DNA of 64,000 bases from positions 181,767-245,766 of the forward strand of contig NZ_DALZQO010000002.1 of NCBI RefSeq assembly GCF_032017025.1, given 5' to 3'. The position numbers and the translations under genes were made by a program. How positions within the stretch are numbered: position 1 is the first letter of the stretch; each line of letters begins with the position of its first letter. The notes beneath the pieces were generated by a model, which made no database searches, was not told the DNA's origin, and saw only the letters and a list, made by a program, of their open reading frames with translations. Source of the DNA: Hydrogenoanaerobacterium sp032017025 (GTDB taxonomy: Bacteria > Bacillota > Clostridia > Oscillospirales > Ruminococcaceae). This document shows positions 1-8,816 of this stretch, piece by piece.

Positions 1-1144
1 AGCTTTGCCGCTCTTATCAACGCGGATACCACAGCTGCCCGAAAGCTGAGCTGTGGACGCAGTCTTATCCTCCACCTGATAAATTAAAGCATCGTCGAAG
101 TAGCATTCAATGTTTCTCCCCGATACTTTCATCTTGAGGTTGTACCAAACATCCTGCTCTACTTTGATATCAGGCTGCTTGCACACTCCTGAGAAATCGG
201 TCTCTACGCCGGAGGCCCCGATGTGTTTCAGCAGTGGCTTGGAGCCAACCTTTAAAAAGAAAAGGGGGAAATCGTTGGAAGCGCCGTAATGAGCAAAAAT
301 GCCCGCTGACTTGCTGCTATCCGCCAGCTTCATATCCGCTTCAATGGTGTAATCCTCGCCCAAATTCTGCAGCTTTAGGCGCCGGACGGTAGCATTGAGG
401 CTGTCCAAAGAGTTTACCTGTAGGTTATTGTCATCCGCACTGCTGGTGTAGGCAAAGGGCTCTACCAAGACGTCGCCAAGATTGGGAACTGACAGGGTCT
501 CACCGTCTGTTTGTGCATCGGAGGGGGCAATGNNNNNNNNNNGGGGCAATGATCTCGCTGTTTGGCACGGTGATTGCTTCCGATGTGCCAGCACCCGAGT
601 CGATGCTTTCATCGCCTTCAGCAGAGGATGAGATTGCTGCATCTTTATTCGCTGCCTCGTCAGAGGGTACAGAAATGTTCTGTATAAAATCCCCCAGCAC
701 CATCGTTTTGGGCAGGGTGCTTTCCAGTAAGGCGGTAGTACCCTTTTGCGGTGCAATGGCAAAGCGGACATAATGTTCAAAAAGTTCAATTTGCACATCT
801 GCCTTAGTGCCATTGGTGTTGGTCACTTCAAAGCTGGCAATATCACCGGTGAGGCCGATGTATGTGCTGCCCTTTGCATCATACAGGGTGCCGCCAGCTT
901 TGCCAAAGCGAATTCCCGAAACGGGGTGCATATCTGCAATGGCAGAGCCGTCAGGGCGATAAAAGCCGTAGCGGAACCCATTTTTGGCTACCCTTACGGT
1001 GTAGTTCTGTGTTGCAATGGTTACCGTACCATTGTTGTCGGTTACGGTTGTCCGCCCTTGGGCGAATATTGGCAGGTATAAGCTTTGCAAAAGCAAGGCT
1101 ACAGCCAAGATAAACGCAGAAATCGAATGCCGTAATTTTCTCAA
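1..1144 (-). CDS. secreted carbohydrate-active protein with LamG-like domain (3' end outside window, interrupted by N gap)
   Basis: The gene starts at a TTG at 1144 with GAGGTG six bases upstream. Residues 1-29 form a signal peptide ending near IFAQG. The next 150 residues look like the N-terminal beta-sandwich of secreted glycosidases (motif FRYGFYRPDGSAI). Ten Ns at 533-542 break the frame, but the 9 bases on each side of them are identical. Collapsing the copies gives one frame (SEIIAPSDAQTDG) that stays open to position 1. The part after the gap resembles a concanavalin-A/LamG or DUF1080-like jelly roll (YTIEADMKLAD, then VWYNLKMKVSG, then GIRVDKSGK). Seen: signal peptide, open frame, domain-like pattern. 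Inferred: an extracellular glycan-binding or glycan-cleaving protein belonging with the PocR-AraC regulator and sugar importer to its right. The specific enzyme family is not identified. Confidence 0.7.
533..542. other. assembly gap of 10 N with duplicated flanks
   Basis: The 9 bases GGGGCAATG occur immediately before (524-532) and immediately after (543-551) the N run. The two contig ends therefore overlap, and the true gap is probably about minus 9 bases. Removing the Ns and one copy restores a single open frame on the minus strand. Confidence 0.9.
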
Positions 1145-1170
1145 TCATAACACCTCTCAAAAATTGTTTT

Positions 1171-1216
1171 GTCTGGATAAATCTGAAAATTAAGTAAAAA
1201 ACAGAATTATCCAGAC
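1171..1216. promoter_or_regulatory. candidate AraC operator upstream of the secreted-protein gene
   Basis: GTCTGGATAA (1171-1180) and TTATCCAGAC (1207-1216) are exact inverted copies, 26 bases apart, just upstream of the minus-strand start at 1144. The same core (TCTGGAT/ATCCAGA) recurs twice in the promoter of the oxidoreductase-transporter operon at 2494 and 2650. Recurrence at both genes flanking the AraC regulator is seen; that the regulator binds it is inferred. Confidence 0.45.
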
Positions 1217-1436
1217 TTTAATACAAAACATCTAAAAAGACAAATTAAAATGAATAAAATATAGCACATTTTATTTGCTTTTTATTAATCATAACAGAGA
1301 AATTAAAATAGTCCTTAATAATTATGCAAAATTTCTTTAGTATTCTGCACAATTGCTTTTTTGATTGGAGCATTTGTCCAAAAGAACAGTATTCATTTGT
1401 CCTATTTCTCTAATCATCTGGAGAATCATGCATAAA

Positions 1437-1484
1437 AATGTCCCCTGCAAAATATTCCAGAAGAATTATTTTACAGGGGACATT
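1437..1484 (-). terminator. intrinsic terminator behind the PocR-AraC gene
   Basis: AATGTCCCCTG (1437-1447) pairs perfectly with CAGGGGACATT (1474-1484) around a 26-base loop. Read on the minus strand, the stem follows the stop codon of the regulator directly and is followed by a T-tract. Confidence 0.7.
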
Positions 1485-1490
1485 TTTTAT

Positions 1491-2414
1491 TTACAATGGT
1501 TGAGAAGGTGCGTCTTCTCGAAACCGCCGCCGGAACTCTGTAGGTGGAATACCGATCAAATCAGTAAATACGCGGGAAAAATAATTGGGATCGTTGAAGC
1601 CTACATTGATGGTGATATCGGCAATGGAATCTGAGGTTGTGATGAGATAATTTTTTGAAAATTCAACCCTTATTTTATTGATATAGGTGTTGATATTTAC
1701 TCCGGTGCGCTTTTTGAAGATATGGCTGATATAAGAATCGCTGCAGTGGCAGAAGTTTGAAATTTCCTGAACGCCGATTTTAGCGTTATAATTTTGCCGA
1801 ATAAACTCAAGAGCATGGGAGATAATCGTGTCTTCACTGGAGTTGTAGCGCTTTTTTCCCAAGTTGGGCGCCGTGTGGGTGGCCTGGAGGTTCGTGTAAG
1901 TAAGTGAAAGATACTCCGAGATCACCTCCATCATGGGGATAAGAGAATCTGGGGTGATGGTGGGGGCAGAGACATGCTGCTCGAAAAGTTGGATTGCAGT
2001 GTCGGTATCAAGAATATGAGAAGACTTACACACCTTTCGGATGCGAAACAGCGAGCGCTTATCTCCAACCGGGAAAAAACCGACGTTGATAGAGCCGAGC
2101 AAAGTGCCCTCGCTAACAATAGGCACCACGTATTCGCCAAGGCCGCCATGGCACATGCCAAAGAAATGTGTTTCTAACTGCTCGCATTTGTTGTGCATTT
2201 TACGAATCATCGAAAGGCAGTCAAAATATTTCTCACGATCCTGCTTTATGTACATGCAATAAGGGTTGGTGTGGGCCAGAAAAGGGCGAAGCACCGTGTC
2301 CAGCTCTTTGTTGATGGGGATAAAGCCGCAGAAGTCTTTGATGCAGACCTGTACGTTAAAACGCTCCTGCACAAAGGTAAGATATTCACCAATTTTTGCA
2401 AATTTGTTAGCCAT
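1491..2414 (-). CDS. AraC-family transcriptional regulator with PocR sensor domain
   Basis: A 307-residue DNA-binding regulator. The N-terminal half has the cysteine/histidine-rich PocR ligand-binding pattern (CIKDFCGFIPINKEL near residue 20, then a MCHGGLGEYVVPIV stretch near 110). PocR domains sense small organic molecules such as polyols or hydrocarbons. The last 100 residues are a double helix-turn-helix AraC domain (IGVQEISNFCHCSDSYISHI and a second one ending in NDPNYFSRVF). The ATG at 2414 is preferred because AGGAGAG lies seven bases upstream; an earlier in-frame ATG at 2432 has none. It is divergent from the oxidoreductase-transporter operon and followed by a terminator, so it probably activates that operon and the secreted-protein gene at 1144. 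Confidence 0.9.
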   Translation of the reverse strand: MANKFAKIGEYLTFVQERFNVQVCIKDFCGFIPINKELDTVLRPFLAHTNPYCMYIKQDREKYFDCLSMIRKMHNKCEQLETHFFGMCHGGLGEYVVPIVSEGTLLGSINVGFFPVGDKRSLFRIRKVCKSSHILDTDTAIQLFEQHVSAPTITPDSLIPMMEVISEYLSLTYTNLQATHTAPNLGKKRYNSSEDTIISHALEFIRQNYNAKIGVQEISNFCHCSDSYISHIFKKRTGVNINTYINKIRVEFSKNYLITTSDSIADITINVGFNDPNYFSRVFTDLIGIPPTEFRRRFREDAPSQPL

Positions 2415-2721
2415 AAGCCTCTCTCCTAACATTAGCAGATTGTTTTTTAAGAGTAACGCATTTGAATGTGACTGTCAAGGATTAAAGCAGAAAAATCCAG
2501 ATTATATGCAGGATATTTCTTGAAAAGTAATTTTTTATTTGCTAATATGAAAGCACAACAAGAAAAAATGCCAAAAAATACAGATTATAACTGATATAAC
2601 TAGATAAAATATCAATATTACACAATATTCTTCGGATTTTTCTGTAATAAATCTGGATTGTTTTAAAAAGTAATCGTTTTGGCAAATAGTTTTGTAAAGA
2701 GCATTTAAGGAGGCTGTAAAG
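2415..2721. other. divergent intergenic promoter region
   Basis: This 307-base AT-rich region separates the AraC regulator (minus) from the oxidoreductase operon (plus). It contains the two inverted TCTGGAT-type sites listed separately. No small coding frame is supported. Confidence 0.6.
2494..2659. promoter_or_regulatory. candidate AraC operator pair upstream of the oxidoreductase-transporter operon
   Basis: AATCCAGATT (2494-2503) and AATCTGGATT (2650-2659) are exact reverse complements flanking the divergent promoter region. They share the TCTGGAT core with the pair at 1171 and 1207. The right copy is about 60 bases upstream of the TTG start at 2722, a usual place for AraC activation. Regulator identity is inferred from position. 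Confidence 0.45.
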
Positions 2722-4878
2722 TTGAAGATAGAGGCAGATATAGTGGTGATTGGGGCAGGACCGGCCGGTATATGTGCGGCAATTTCTGCAGCCCGGCTGG
2801 GCTCCAGAGTGGTGCTGGCAGGAGACCGACCTGTTCTGGGCGGAAACTCCAGCAGTGAGATTCGGGTTTGGACTAGAGGCGCCACCGGAGCAGGAAATAT
2901 TTTTTCGGAAGAAATGGGAAGCTGGGGAGATTTTAAGCTTCGCAACCTGTACAGCAACACACCGGGCAACCCGGTTTTATGGGATGAGGTTCTGCTGGAG
3001 GGTGTGCTTCGCGAGAAGAACATCACCTTACTGCTGAACACCCATATCACAAATTTAAAGGTGAAAGACGAAGATACAATAGAATTTGCTTCCGGTTTTC
3101 AAATGGCCAGCGAGCAAAACTATGAAATTTATGGTAAGATGTTTATCGACTGTACCGGCGACGCTACCCTTGGGGCTTTGGCCGGAGTACCCTACCGAGT
3201 AGGCAAAGAGGCCCGCGATGAATACAACGAGGGGTTTGCCCCCTTAAAGGAAGAAAAAAGCACCTTGGGCAACACCATATTCTTCTTCAGCAAAAAGGTT
3301 GAGGAAAAGGTGGATTTTGTAAAACCTGAGTTTGCTTATGACCAAAAGCATATTGAGGGCATTCTCGGTAAGGGCGGCCGTGTGGTAGGTGAAAATTATA
3401 ACGGCTGCGACTATTGGTGGTTTGAGTACGGAGGAATTTTGGATACGATATCCGACGCGCAGGAAATTTCGCTGGAGCTGAAGCGCTTGGTATTCGGGGT
3501 ATGGAACTACATCAAGAACAGTGGCAGATTCGATTCTGAGCACCTCACGTTGGAGTGGGTGGGGAGCCTCCCCGGCAAAAGAGAATCGCGGCGTATGGTT
3601 ACCGATTACATATTGACACAAAACGATGTTATGAACGGAACCATGTTCCCTGATGGGGCGTTTTATGGCGGCTGGTATTTAGATTTCCACCCATCGGAGG
3701 GAATCTATACGGAAGAAGAAAACTGCAGCCAGATTGCCGTAAGCATCTATGACATTCCGCTGCGCTGTCTTTACAACAAAAAGATAAGCAACCTGCTGTT
3801 TGCAGGCAGGGACATCGGAACGACGCATGCCGCATTTGCCTCGACTCGTATCATGAATACCTGTGCGCTATCCGGTCAGGCAGCCGGTACGCTCGCCCAC
3901 GCCTGTATAGGCTTCGAATCAGCCCCGGCAGAGCTGGAGGATAAAGAGATTGAGTCGATTCGCCAGACCCTGCTGAAAGACGACATGCTGGTGCTTGGCT
4001 GCAAAAACAACGATCCGCTCGATTTGGCGCGCAGTGCAAAGGTTACGGCGTCGTCGGTTGCATCGGGCTTGTGTGAAAAGCAAAGCGGCAGTATCTCATT
4101 GGCGCAGGGCGGCTTTCTGGTGGTTCCCCGCAGCGACGAGGGCTTTGAATTGCTGTTGACGGCTGAGCAGAGCTGTGTGCTTGCTGTAAACTTTTATATC
4201 AGCTGTGTGCCCTCCCGTTTTTGCTACGGAGCAAAAGTTTGTTCGATGGAAATAAATGTGCCCGAAGGTACCAACTGGGTTCGGGTGCCGATTCCCAGTC
4301 ATGACGAGGATGGCTTCTTTACAATGGAGTTTCTGCCGACGGATTATGTGTCGATCGCTACCTCAGCGGAGGGCTTGACGGGAATTTTAGGCGGACACCA
4401 GGATCAAGCCGAATATTGGTACCCCTGTATTCGGTTCGAGCCTAAGCAGCTGTATGCGGTGGAAAATATTATAAACGGCTTTCATCGCCCTTACAACAAA
4501 CCAAATGTTTGGATTTCGGGAGCCGAAGCCAAACCGGAACTTACCCTTAGCTGGGAGAATCCCCAGAAGATAAATGAAATCAGGCTGTATCTCAACCCTG
4601 ATCTTTCCAAAGAGTTGCCCAGCTCCCGTGCGGCGAATTGGGCGCCCGATCATAAGTTTATACCCCGCGACGGTATGCCAGGCCAGCTGGTGCGCGAATA
4701 TCAGATTTACGCAAAACAAAATGGCGATTGGAAGTTAATAGCAAGCGAAAAGGATAACTGGAGACGTCTGGCTGTGCATCGCCTTGAGAAAGCTATTGAG
4801 ACCACGGAGCTCAAGTTTGTGTTTGTTTCAACATACGGTGGGGATAACGCCGAAGTGTTTGAGATAAGAGTGTATTAA
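2722..4878 (+). CDS. FAD-dependent oxidoreductase with C-terminal accessory region
   Basis: A 718-residue flavoprotein of the FAD_oxidored (PF12831) type. The N-terminus has the dinucleotide-binding motif GAGPAG at residues 12-17, then GGNSSSEIRVW, and a second FAD-contact region near residue 360 (LLFAGRDIGTTHAAF). Roughly residues 470-718 are an extra beta-rich region that may act in carbohydrate recognition. No signal peptide is visible, so it is cytoplasmic. The start is TTG, eight bases after AAGGAGG. It lies 33 bases before a sugar-binding lipoprotein gene and shares its operon. Proteins of this type often sit in glycan-use loci and may oxidise a sugar or glycoside. The substrate is unknown, and the oxidation role is inferred from family and neighbours. 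Confidence 0.8.
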   Translation: MKIEADIVVIGAGPAGICAAISAARLGSRVVLAGDRPVLGGNSSSEIRVWTRGATGAGNIFSEEMGSWGDFKLRNLYSNTPGNPVLWDEVLLEGVLREKNITLLLNTHITNLKVKDEDTIEFASGFQMASEQNYEIYGKMFIDCTGDATLGALAGVPYRVGKEARDEYNEGFAPLKEEKSTLGNTIFFFSKKVEEKVDFVKPEFAYDQKHIEGILGKGGRVVGENYNGCDYWWFEYGGILDTISDAQEISLELKRLVFGVWNYIKNSGRFDSEHLTLEWVGSLPGKRESRRMVTDYILTQNDVMNGTMFPDGAFYGGWYLDFHPSEGIYTEEENCSQIAVSIYDIPLRCLYNKKISNLLFAGRDIGTTHAAFASTRIMNTCALSGQAAGTLAHACIGFESAPAELEDKEIESIRQTLLKDDMLVLGCKNNDPLDLARSAKVTASSVASGLCEKQSGSISLAQGGFLVVPRSDEGFELLLTAEQSCVLAVNFYISCVPSRFCYGAKVCSMEINVPEGTNWVRVPIPSHDEDGFFTMEFLPTDYVSIATSAEGLTGILGGHQDQAEYWYPCIRFEPKQLYAVENIINGFHRPYNKPNVWISGAEAKPELTLSWENPQKINEIRLYLNPDLSKELPSSRAANWAPDHKFIPRDGMPGQLVREYQIYAKQNGDWKLIASEKDNWRRLAVHRLEKAIETTELKFVFVSTYGGDNAEVFEIRVY

Positions 4879-4911
4879 AGTAAAGCACCAAATGAAAAGG
4901 AGAGTAAGAAA

Positions 4912-6240
4912 ATGAAGATGAAAAGATTATTGGCTTCAATCCTTTGTACCGCAATGGTAACAACCTCGCTGGCCGGCTGCGGCAGCAAACCGGCAGAGTC
5001 TCCTGCAAGCTCTGCTGCACCGGGCAGCTCGGATGCAAGCGCGTCAGCTCCCGCTGAGCCTGCAAACATTGTATGGGCTGGGTGGTCCGGCGAAGAAGAA
5101 AGCTGCAAAACAATCTTTGCCGACACAATGGTTGGCGGCTACAACGCAAAAAATACAGGCACAACCGTAAGCTGGGTGGGCTGGCCTTGGGCCGAAACAC
5201 TGCAGCAGCTCCTCATTCGCAACCAAGGCAGTGAACAGCTGGATATTGCTCAGGTGGACATCAGCATGTTTGCTTCTCTGGCAGCGGCCGACGTGCTGGT
5301 AGACCTTAATGAGGTTCTGGGCGAAGACTTTATGAAGGAGAACTTCCATGCGTCTTCGTTGGCGGTGGGCAACTTCGAGGGCAAACAACTGGGTATGCCC
5401 TGGTCAATCGCTTCCATCGGCATGTTGTATAACCCCGAGGTTCTTAAAAAGGCCGGTTGGGATAAGGCGCCGGTCACCGTGGACGAATTTGAAAAATGTC
5501 TGGCCGATGTTGCGGCGTTGGGGGGAGATGTCATCCCTTACGGTGTAGCAACCAAAGATGCTACAGCAGCTGGCGACTTTGCTCCGTGGCTGTGGACTTT
5601 TGGTGGCAGTATCTACGGTAACGACGGCAGTGTTACGATCAACAATGAGGCTGCTGCAAAAACTGTTGACTGGTACAAAGGTTTGCTTGACAAAAATTAT
5701 ATCCGTATGAACATCAGCCGTATGGATTCCCGTCAGCTGTTTGCACAGGGCAAAATGGCATTCTACGATGATGCAGTTTTAGCAAAAGGTGTTGCAGTGG
5801 GCAACGGCGTTGACGCTGCCAAAGTAAATGATGTGTGCAAACCAATGCTTCGTCCTGTGCTCAAAGCCGGAGACACACCGCAATCCACCATGTGGGGGCA
5901 CATGCTGGTTATCTTTAAAAAATCTGTTAATCAGCAGCAGGCTGCAGAGTTTGCAAAACATCTGGTCAGCGAAGACGTTTCTATGAAATACTTCCAGAAC
6001 AACGGCATGCCTCCGGTTCTGAAATCTGTTCTGGGCAGCGACGCCATCCAGAAAGACCCCTATGCTGCTGCCTTTATGGAAATTACCAATAGCGGCCGTC
6101 TGGAAGAAACCGCGCTGAACGCAAAGAACAGCGAGATTAAAACAATCATTACCGAAGAGCTGCAGGCGGCTCTGCTGAAACAAAAAGAGACTAAAAAAGC
6201 TTTGGATGATATGGCTTCGAGAATCGGTGCTGTGGAGTAA
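4912..6240 (+). CDS. ABC sugar transporter solute-binding lipoprotein (family 1, CUT1)
   Basis: A 442-residue extracellular binding protein. A lipoprotein signal peptide with lipobox SLAGC ends at about residue 23 and is followed by a Ser/Ala/Pro-rich linker. The mature part has the family-1 layout, including the hinge-side motif MPWSIASIGMLYNPEVLKKA and tryptophan-rich segments suited to stacking on sugars. GGAGAG precedes the ATG. It is the second gene of the oxidoreductase operon. Two hairpins follow it before the permease genes, as is common where the binding protein is made in excess over the membrane parts. Specificity cannot be read from the sequence. Confidence 0.9.
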   Translation: MKMKRLLASILCTAMVTTSLAGCGSKPAESPASSAAPGSSDASASAPAEPANIVWAGWSGEEESCKTIFADTMVGGYNAKNTGTTVSWVGWPWAETLQQLLIRNQGSEQLDIAQVDISMFASLAAADVLVDLNEVLGEDFMKENFHASSLAVGNFEGKQLGMPWSIASIGMLYNPEVLKKAGWDKAPVTVDEFEKCLADVAALGGDVIPYGVATKDATAAGDFAPWLWTFGGSIYGNDGSVTINNEAAAKTVDWYKGLLDKNYIRMNISRMDSRQLFAQGKMAFYDDAVLAKGVAVGNGVDAAKVNDVCKPMLRPVLKAGDTPQSTMWGHMLVIFKKSVNQQQAAEFAKHLVSEDVSMKYFQNNGMPPVLKSVLGSDAIQKDPYAAAFMEITNSGRLEETALNAKNSEIKTIITEELQAALLKQKETKKALDDMASRIGAVE

Positions 6241-6321
6241 AGCACTGTTATCGCAGGCAACCTCCATATAGGAGTGGAACAAGGCGCAGCTTTAAAATAC
6301 CCGTTTTTGATTTGTACAGGC

Positions 6322-6384
6322 GGGTCGGTACCGGCTTGGTACCGGCCCCTTCCAAAGCAGTTTGCAAATCAGGTTGCTTTGGAA
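6322..6384 (+). promoter_or_regulatory. two tandem RNA hairpins between binding-protein and permease genes
   Basis: First stem: GGGTCGGTACC (6322-6332) with GGTACCGGCCC (6338-6348), 5-base loop, one G-U pair. Second stem: TTCCAAAGCA (6350-6359) with TGCTTTGGAA (6375-6384). Neither is followed by a T-tract, so mRNA 3'-end protection or partial attenuation is more likely than full termination. They lie in a 208-base gap, unusually long for this operon. Confidence 0.5.
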
Positions 6385-6448
6385 GCAATAGCAGTATAAA
6401 TTAGGGGATTTATTGCTTAAGGTAATTTAAAAAGGCGGGGGTTTTTAA

Positions 6449-7342
6449 ATGAGGCAAATCAAAATGGGGAGCAAATTGAAAGACAGCCAGGTTGGCGCAC
6501 TTTTAATTCTTCCCGGGTTGGCAATCTTTTTGGCGATCATTCTGTATCCGTTCATCAATTCGGTTGCTATGAGCTTTACAAATAAAAGCATGTTAAAACC
6601 AGAGAGCACATTTGTAGGGCTGGACAACTACATAAAAATTATAACAGGCCCTTATTTTCTAGATTTAATCAAGAACACCTTTATTTTCGTGTTTTTTGCC
6701 ACACTCATTCCTTTTGTCTTTGGCTTTATTTGGGCCGTTGTGCTAAACCAGAAGTTTCGCGGTTCTGAGTTTTTAAGGGGAGTAACCCTGGTAAACTGGA
6801 TTATTCCCGGCACCTGCATTGGCTTTTTGTGGATGTGGATTTTTAACGGTGAGTACGGCGTGCTCAACGGTCTGCTGACCAACCTAAACCTGATTGACCA
6901 GAACATTAACTGGATGGGCCAAAGGGGCACCGCTATGTTTGCTGTAATTATAGCCAGAAGCTGGCAGATGCTGCCGTGGTACATGGCGTTTCTAATCGGC
7001 GGCCTGCAGGGTGTGTCTTTTGACCAAATTGAAGCAGCCCGCATTGACGGCGCCAATAACCTTCTTGTTTTTCGCAAGATCGTCCTGCCTGAGATGAAGT
7101 CTATTGTTACCTTGGTGCTGCTGTTGGGCACGATTGGCAACCTGCAGCATTTCGACCTGCCATGGGTTATGGCAGAGGGCGGACCTGCCCGTGCTACCAC
7201 AACCTTATCCATTGAGGTGTACCGCACGGCGTTCAAAAACTGGGATATGGGTCTGGCCGCTACAGTTGGTACCATTTGGACCGTTCTTCTGGCGTGCTTT
7301 AGCTTCATTTATATTCGCAAACAAAATAAAGAAGAGGATTAA
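6449..7342 (+). CDS. ABC sugar transporter permease (MalF/UgpA type)
   Basis: A 297-residue integral membrane protein with about six transmembrane segments; the first is near residues 15-38. The cytoplasmic EAA loop that docks to the ATPase is visible near residues 192-212 (EAARIDGANNLLVFRKI). It forms the pore with the next gene's product and takes cargo from the lipoprotein encoded upstream. GGCGGGGG precedes the ATG. No ATPase gene of the matching type exists in this operon, so a shared MsmK/UgpC-type ATPase encoded elsewhere is expected. Confidence 0.92.
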   Translation: MRQIKMGSKLKDSQVGALLILPGLAIFLAIILYPFINSVAMSFTNKSMLKPESTFVGLDNYIKIITGPYFLDLIKNTFIFVFFATLIPFVFGFIWAVVLNQKFRGSEFLRGVTLVNWIIPGTCIGFLWMWIFNGEYGVLNGLLTNLNLIDQNINWMGQRGTAMFAVIIARSWQMLPWYMAFLIGGLQGVSFDQIEAARIDGANNLLVFRKIVLPEMKSIVTLVLLLGTIGNLQHFDLPWVMAEGGPARATTTLSIEVYRTAFKNWDMGLAATVGTIWTVLLACFSFIYIRKQNKEED

Positions 7343-7355
7343 GGGGGGGACACAG

Positions 7356-8186
7356 ATGTTTCAAAAAACAATCGGATTTCGTATTTTTCTAACATTGTCA
7401 ATTCTGCTGATCGGCGGCTTTGTGTTCCTTCCGCTGCTGTGGCTGATTAACACCGCATTAAAACCGGCAGCTGAAACTTTTACACTGAGCTTTTTCACCG
7501 GTCCTATGACACTGGATAATTTTAAGAATGTCATCACCGATATGCGTATATTGACATACTTAAAGAACAGCTTGGTGGTTTCGTTTTTAAGCAGCTTTAT
7601 GGCCACATTGGTTTCTGCTTTGGCCGGCTACAGCTTTTCAAAATTCCGTTACCGCGGCAGAAGCAGCATTATGACGGTGTTTATGCTGGCGCAGGCGTTC
7701 CCGCAAGCGATCCTGCTGCTTTCCATCTATATGATGATGATGAAGATGGGGATGCTGGACAACTATTGGTCGCTGGTGCTTTCGTACGTGGTGTTTACCC
7801 TGCCTGTAGGCACATGGACAATGAAATCGTATTTCGACCAGCTGCCGAATGCGCTGATCGAATCGGCCAAAGTGGATGGCGCGGGGCATATGCGCACCAT
7901 GGCGCAGATTATCTTCCCGCTTGCCGTACCGGGCATGGTTTCCATTGCTATCTACGGCTTTGTGTGGAGTTGGAATGACTTGCTCTATTCACTGACTTTG
8001 GTAACAGACCCCGGCAAGCGCACCCTAGCTCCCGGCTTGGTGCTCACCTATCTGGGCGAGTTTCAGAACAACTGGGCCAATATGATGGCAGCTGCTGTTG
8101 TAGTATCTATTCCCGTGACTATTATCTTTATTTTTCTGCAGAGATATTTCATCCAAGGGCTTACTGCCGGTGCGGTAAAAGGTTAA
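7356..8186 (+). CDS. ABC sugar transporter permease (MalG/UgpE type)
   Basis: A 276-residue membrane protein with about six transmembrane helices and the EAA-type loop ESAKVDGAGHMRTMAQIIFP near residue 175, the partner of the permease just upstream (13 bases apart). The ATG at 7356 is chosen because GGGGGG lies just before it and the protein then opens with the usual MalG-like first helix; a longer open frame upstream is only overlap with the previous gene. It ends the operon and is followed by a very strong terminator. Confidence 0.92.
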   Translation: MFQKTIGFRIFLTLSILLIGGFVFLPLLWLINTALKPAAETFTLSFFTGPMTLDNFKNVITDMRILTYLKNSLVVSFLSSFMATLVSALAGYSFSKFRYRGRSSIMTVFMLAQAFPQAILLLSIYMMMMKMGMLDNYWSLVLSYVVFTLPVGTWTMKSYFDQLPNALIESAKVDGAGHMRTMAQIIFPLAVPGMVSIAIYGFVWSWNDLLYSLTLVTDPGKRTLAPGLVLTYLGEFQNNWANMMAAAVVVSIPVTIIFIFLQRYFIQGLTAGAVKG

Positions 8187-8222
8187 GAAATAGCAAAACA
8201 CAATAAATTTTCTATTATTTGC

Positions 8223-8272
8223 AAAAAAGATTAGTTTTGTGCCGAATATCGGCGTAAAACTGATCTTTTTTT
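8223..8272 (+). terminator. strong intrinsic terminator of the oxidoreductase-transporter operon
   Basis: A 23-position stem with two or three mismatches: AAAAAAGATTAGTTTTGTGC at the left arm pairs with the right arm ending ACTGATCTTTTTT, closed by a short ATA loop. The T-tract lies at 8266-8272. The A-tract on the left makes it potentially bidirectional. Confidence 0.85.
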
Positions 8273-8410
8273 CATGAAGATATCTAGAATATTTAGATAA
8301 AGTGTATTTGCAGAATAATCTAGAAAACGAACAGTTTGATTAAGGAAATTATACAAAATTATTAATATTATAATATAAAAAATTAGGAAGTTAGCTGAAT
8401 TATAGTATTT

Positions 8411-8680
8411 TTGCAGAACAGCACTTCACAAAAACTGGGGCAGTGGGTGGAATTTACACTAAACGTGCCCTCTGCAGGAACCTACGACCTTTACGTGAGG
8501 AGTAAAGATAACCCTGACCGTGGAAGGCTGCTTTCTACCGGGGTAGAGCTGCAGCTGGCAAAAGGTTGGGCCGCTGCAAACTATCCGCAGTACCCGTTTG
8601 TGGTGCTGGGCAGGCAGGAGAACGAAACCTATGCCCTGCCGGATGAGCGGGACACCGTTGTGAAAATCCAGTTAAAATAG
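8411..8680 (+). pseudogene. C-terminal fragment of a carbohydrate-binding-module protein
   Basis: An 89-codon frame without ribosome site or proper start. Its sequence has the look of a CBM6/CBM35-like C-terminal domain (LGQWVEFTLNVPSAGTYDLY is the usual strand pair of these modules) and ends at a clean stop. In-frame stops lie just upstream, and homology-like sequence begins abruptly at about 8405. It is either the tail of a deleted surface glycosidase or the product of an assembly join. It is not thought to be expressed on its own. Confidence 0.5.
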
Positions 8681-8816
8681 GTTGCCCCTAAAAAGCGTAT
8701 GCGTAGCTCATTGCATATTTCATTTTCTCATTGTTTTTAGTTGACTTATTTTTAAAATTATGTTTGACTTTAATTAAGTTCTCTGTTCAATAAATTTAAT
8801 GGTGGAGGTATACAAA

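Larger units (their letters stand above)
1145..1490. other. intergenic region, AT-rich promoter and terminator area
   Basis: This 346-base region separates the secreted-protein gene from the end of the AraC gene, both on the minus strand. It holds the inverted TCTGGAT repeats (1171-1216) near the first gene and the hairpin at 1437-1484 just behind the regulator. No coding frame is convincing between them. Confidence 0.6.

Noticed and set aside
7104..7355. Longer N-terminus for the second CUT1 permease
   Set aside because: The extension overlaps the first permease and lacks hydrophobic character, while ATG 7356 has a GGGGGG ribosome site.
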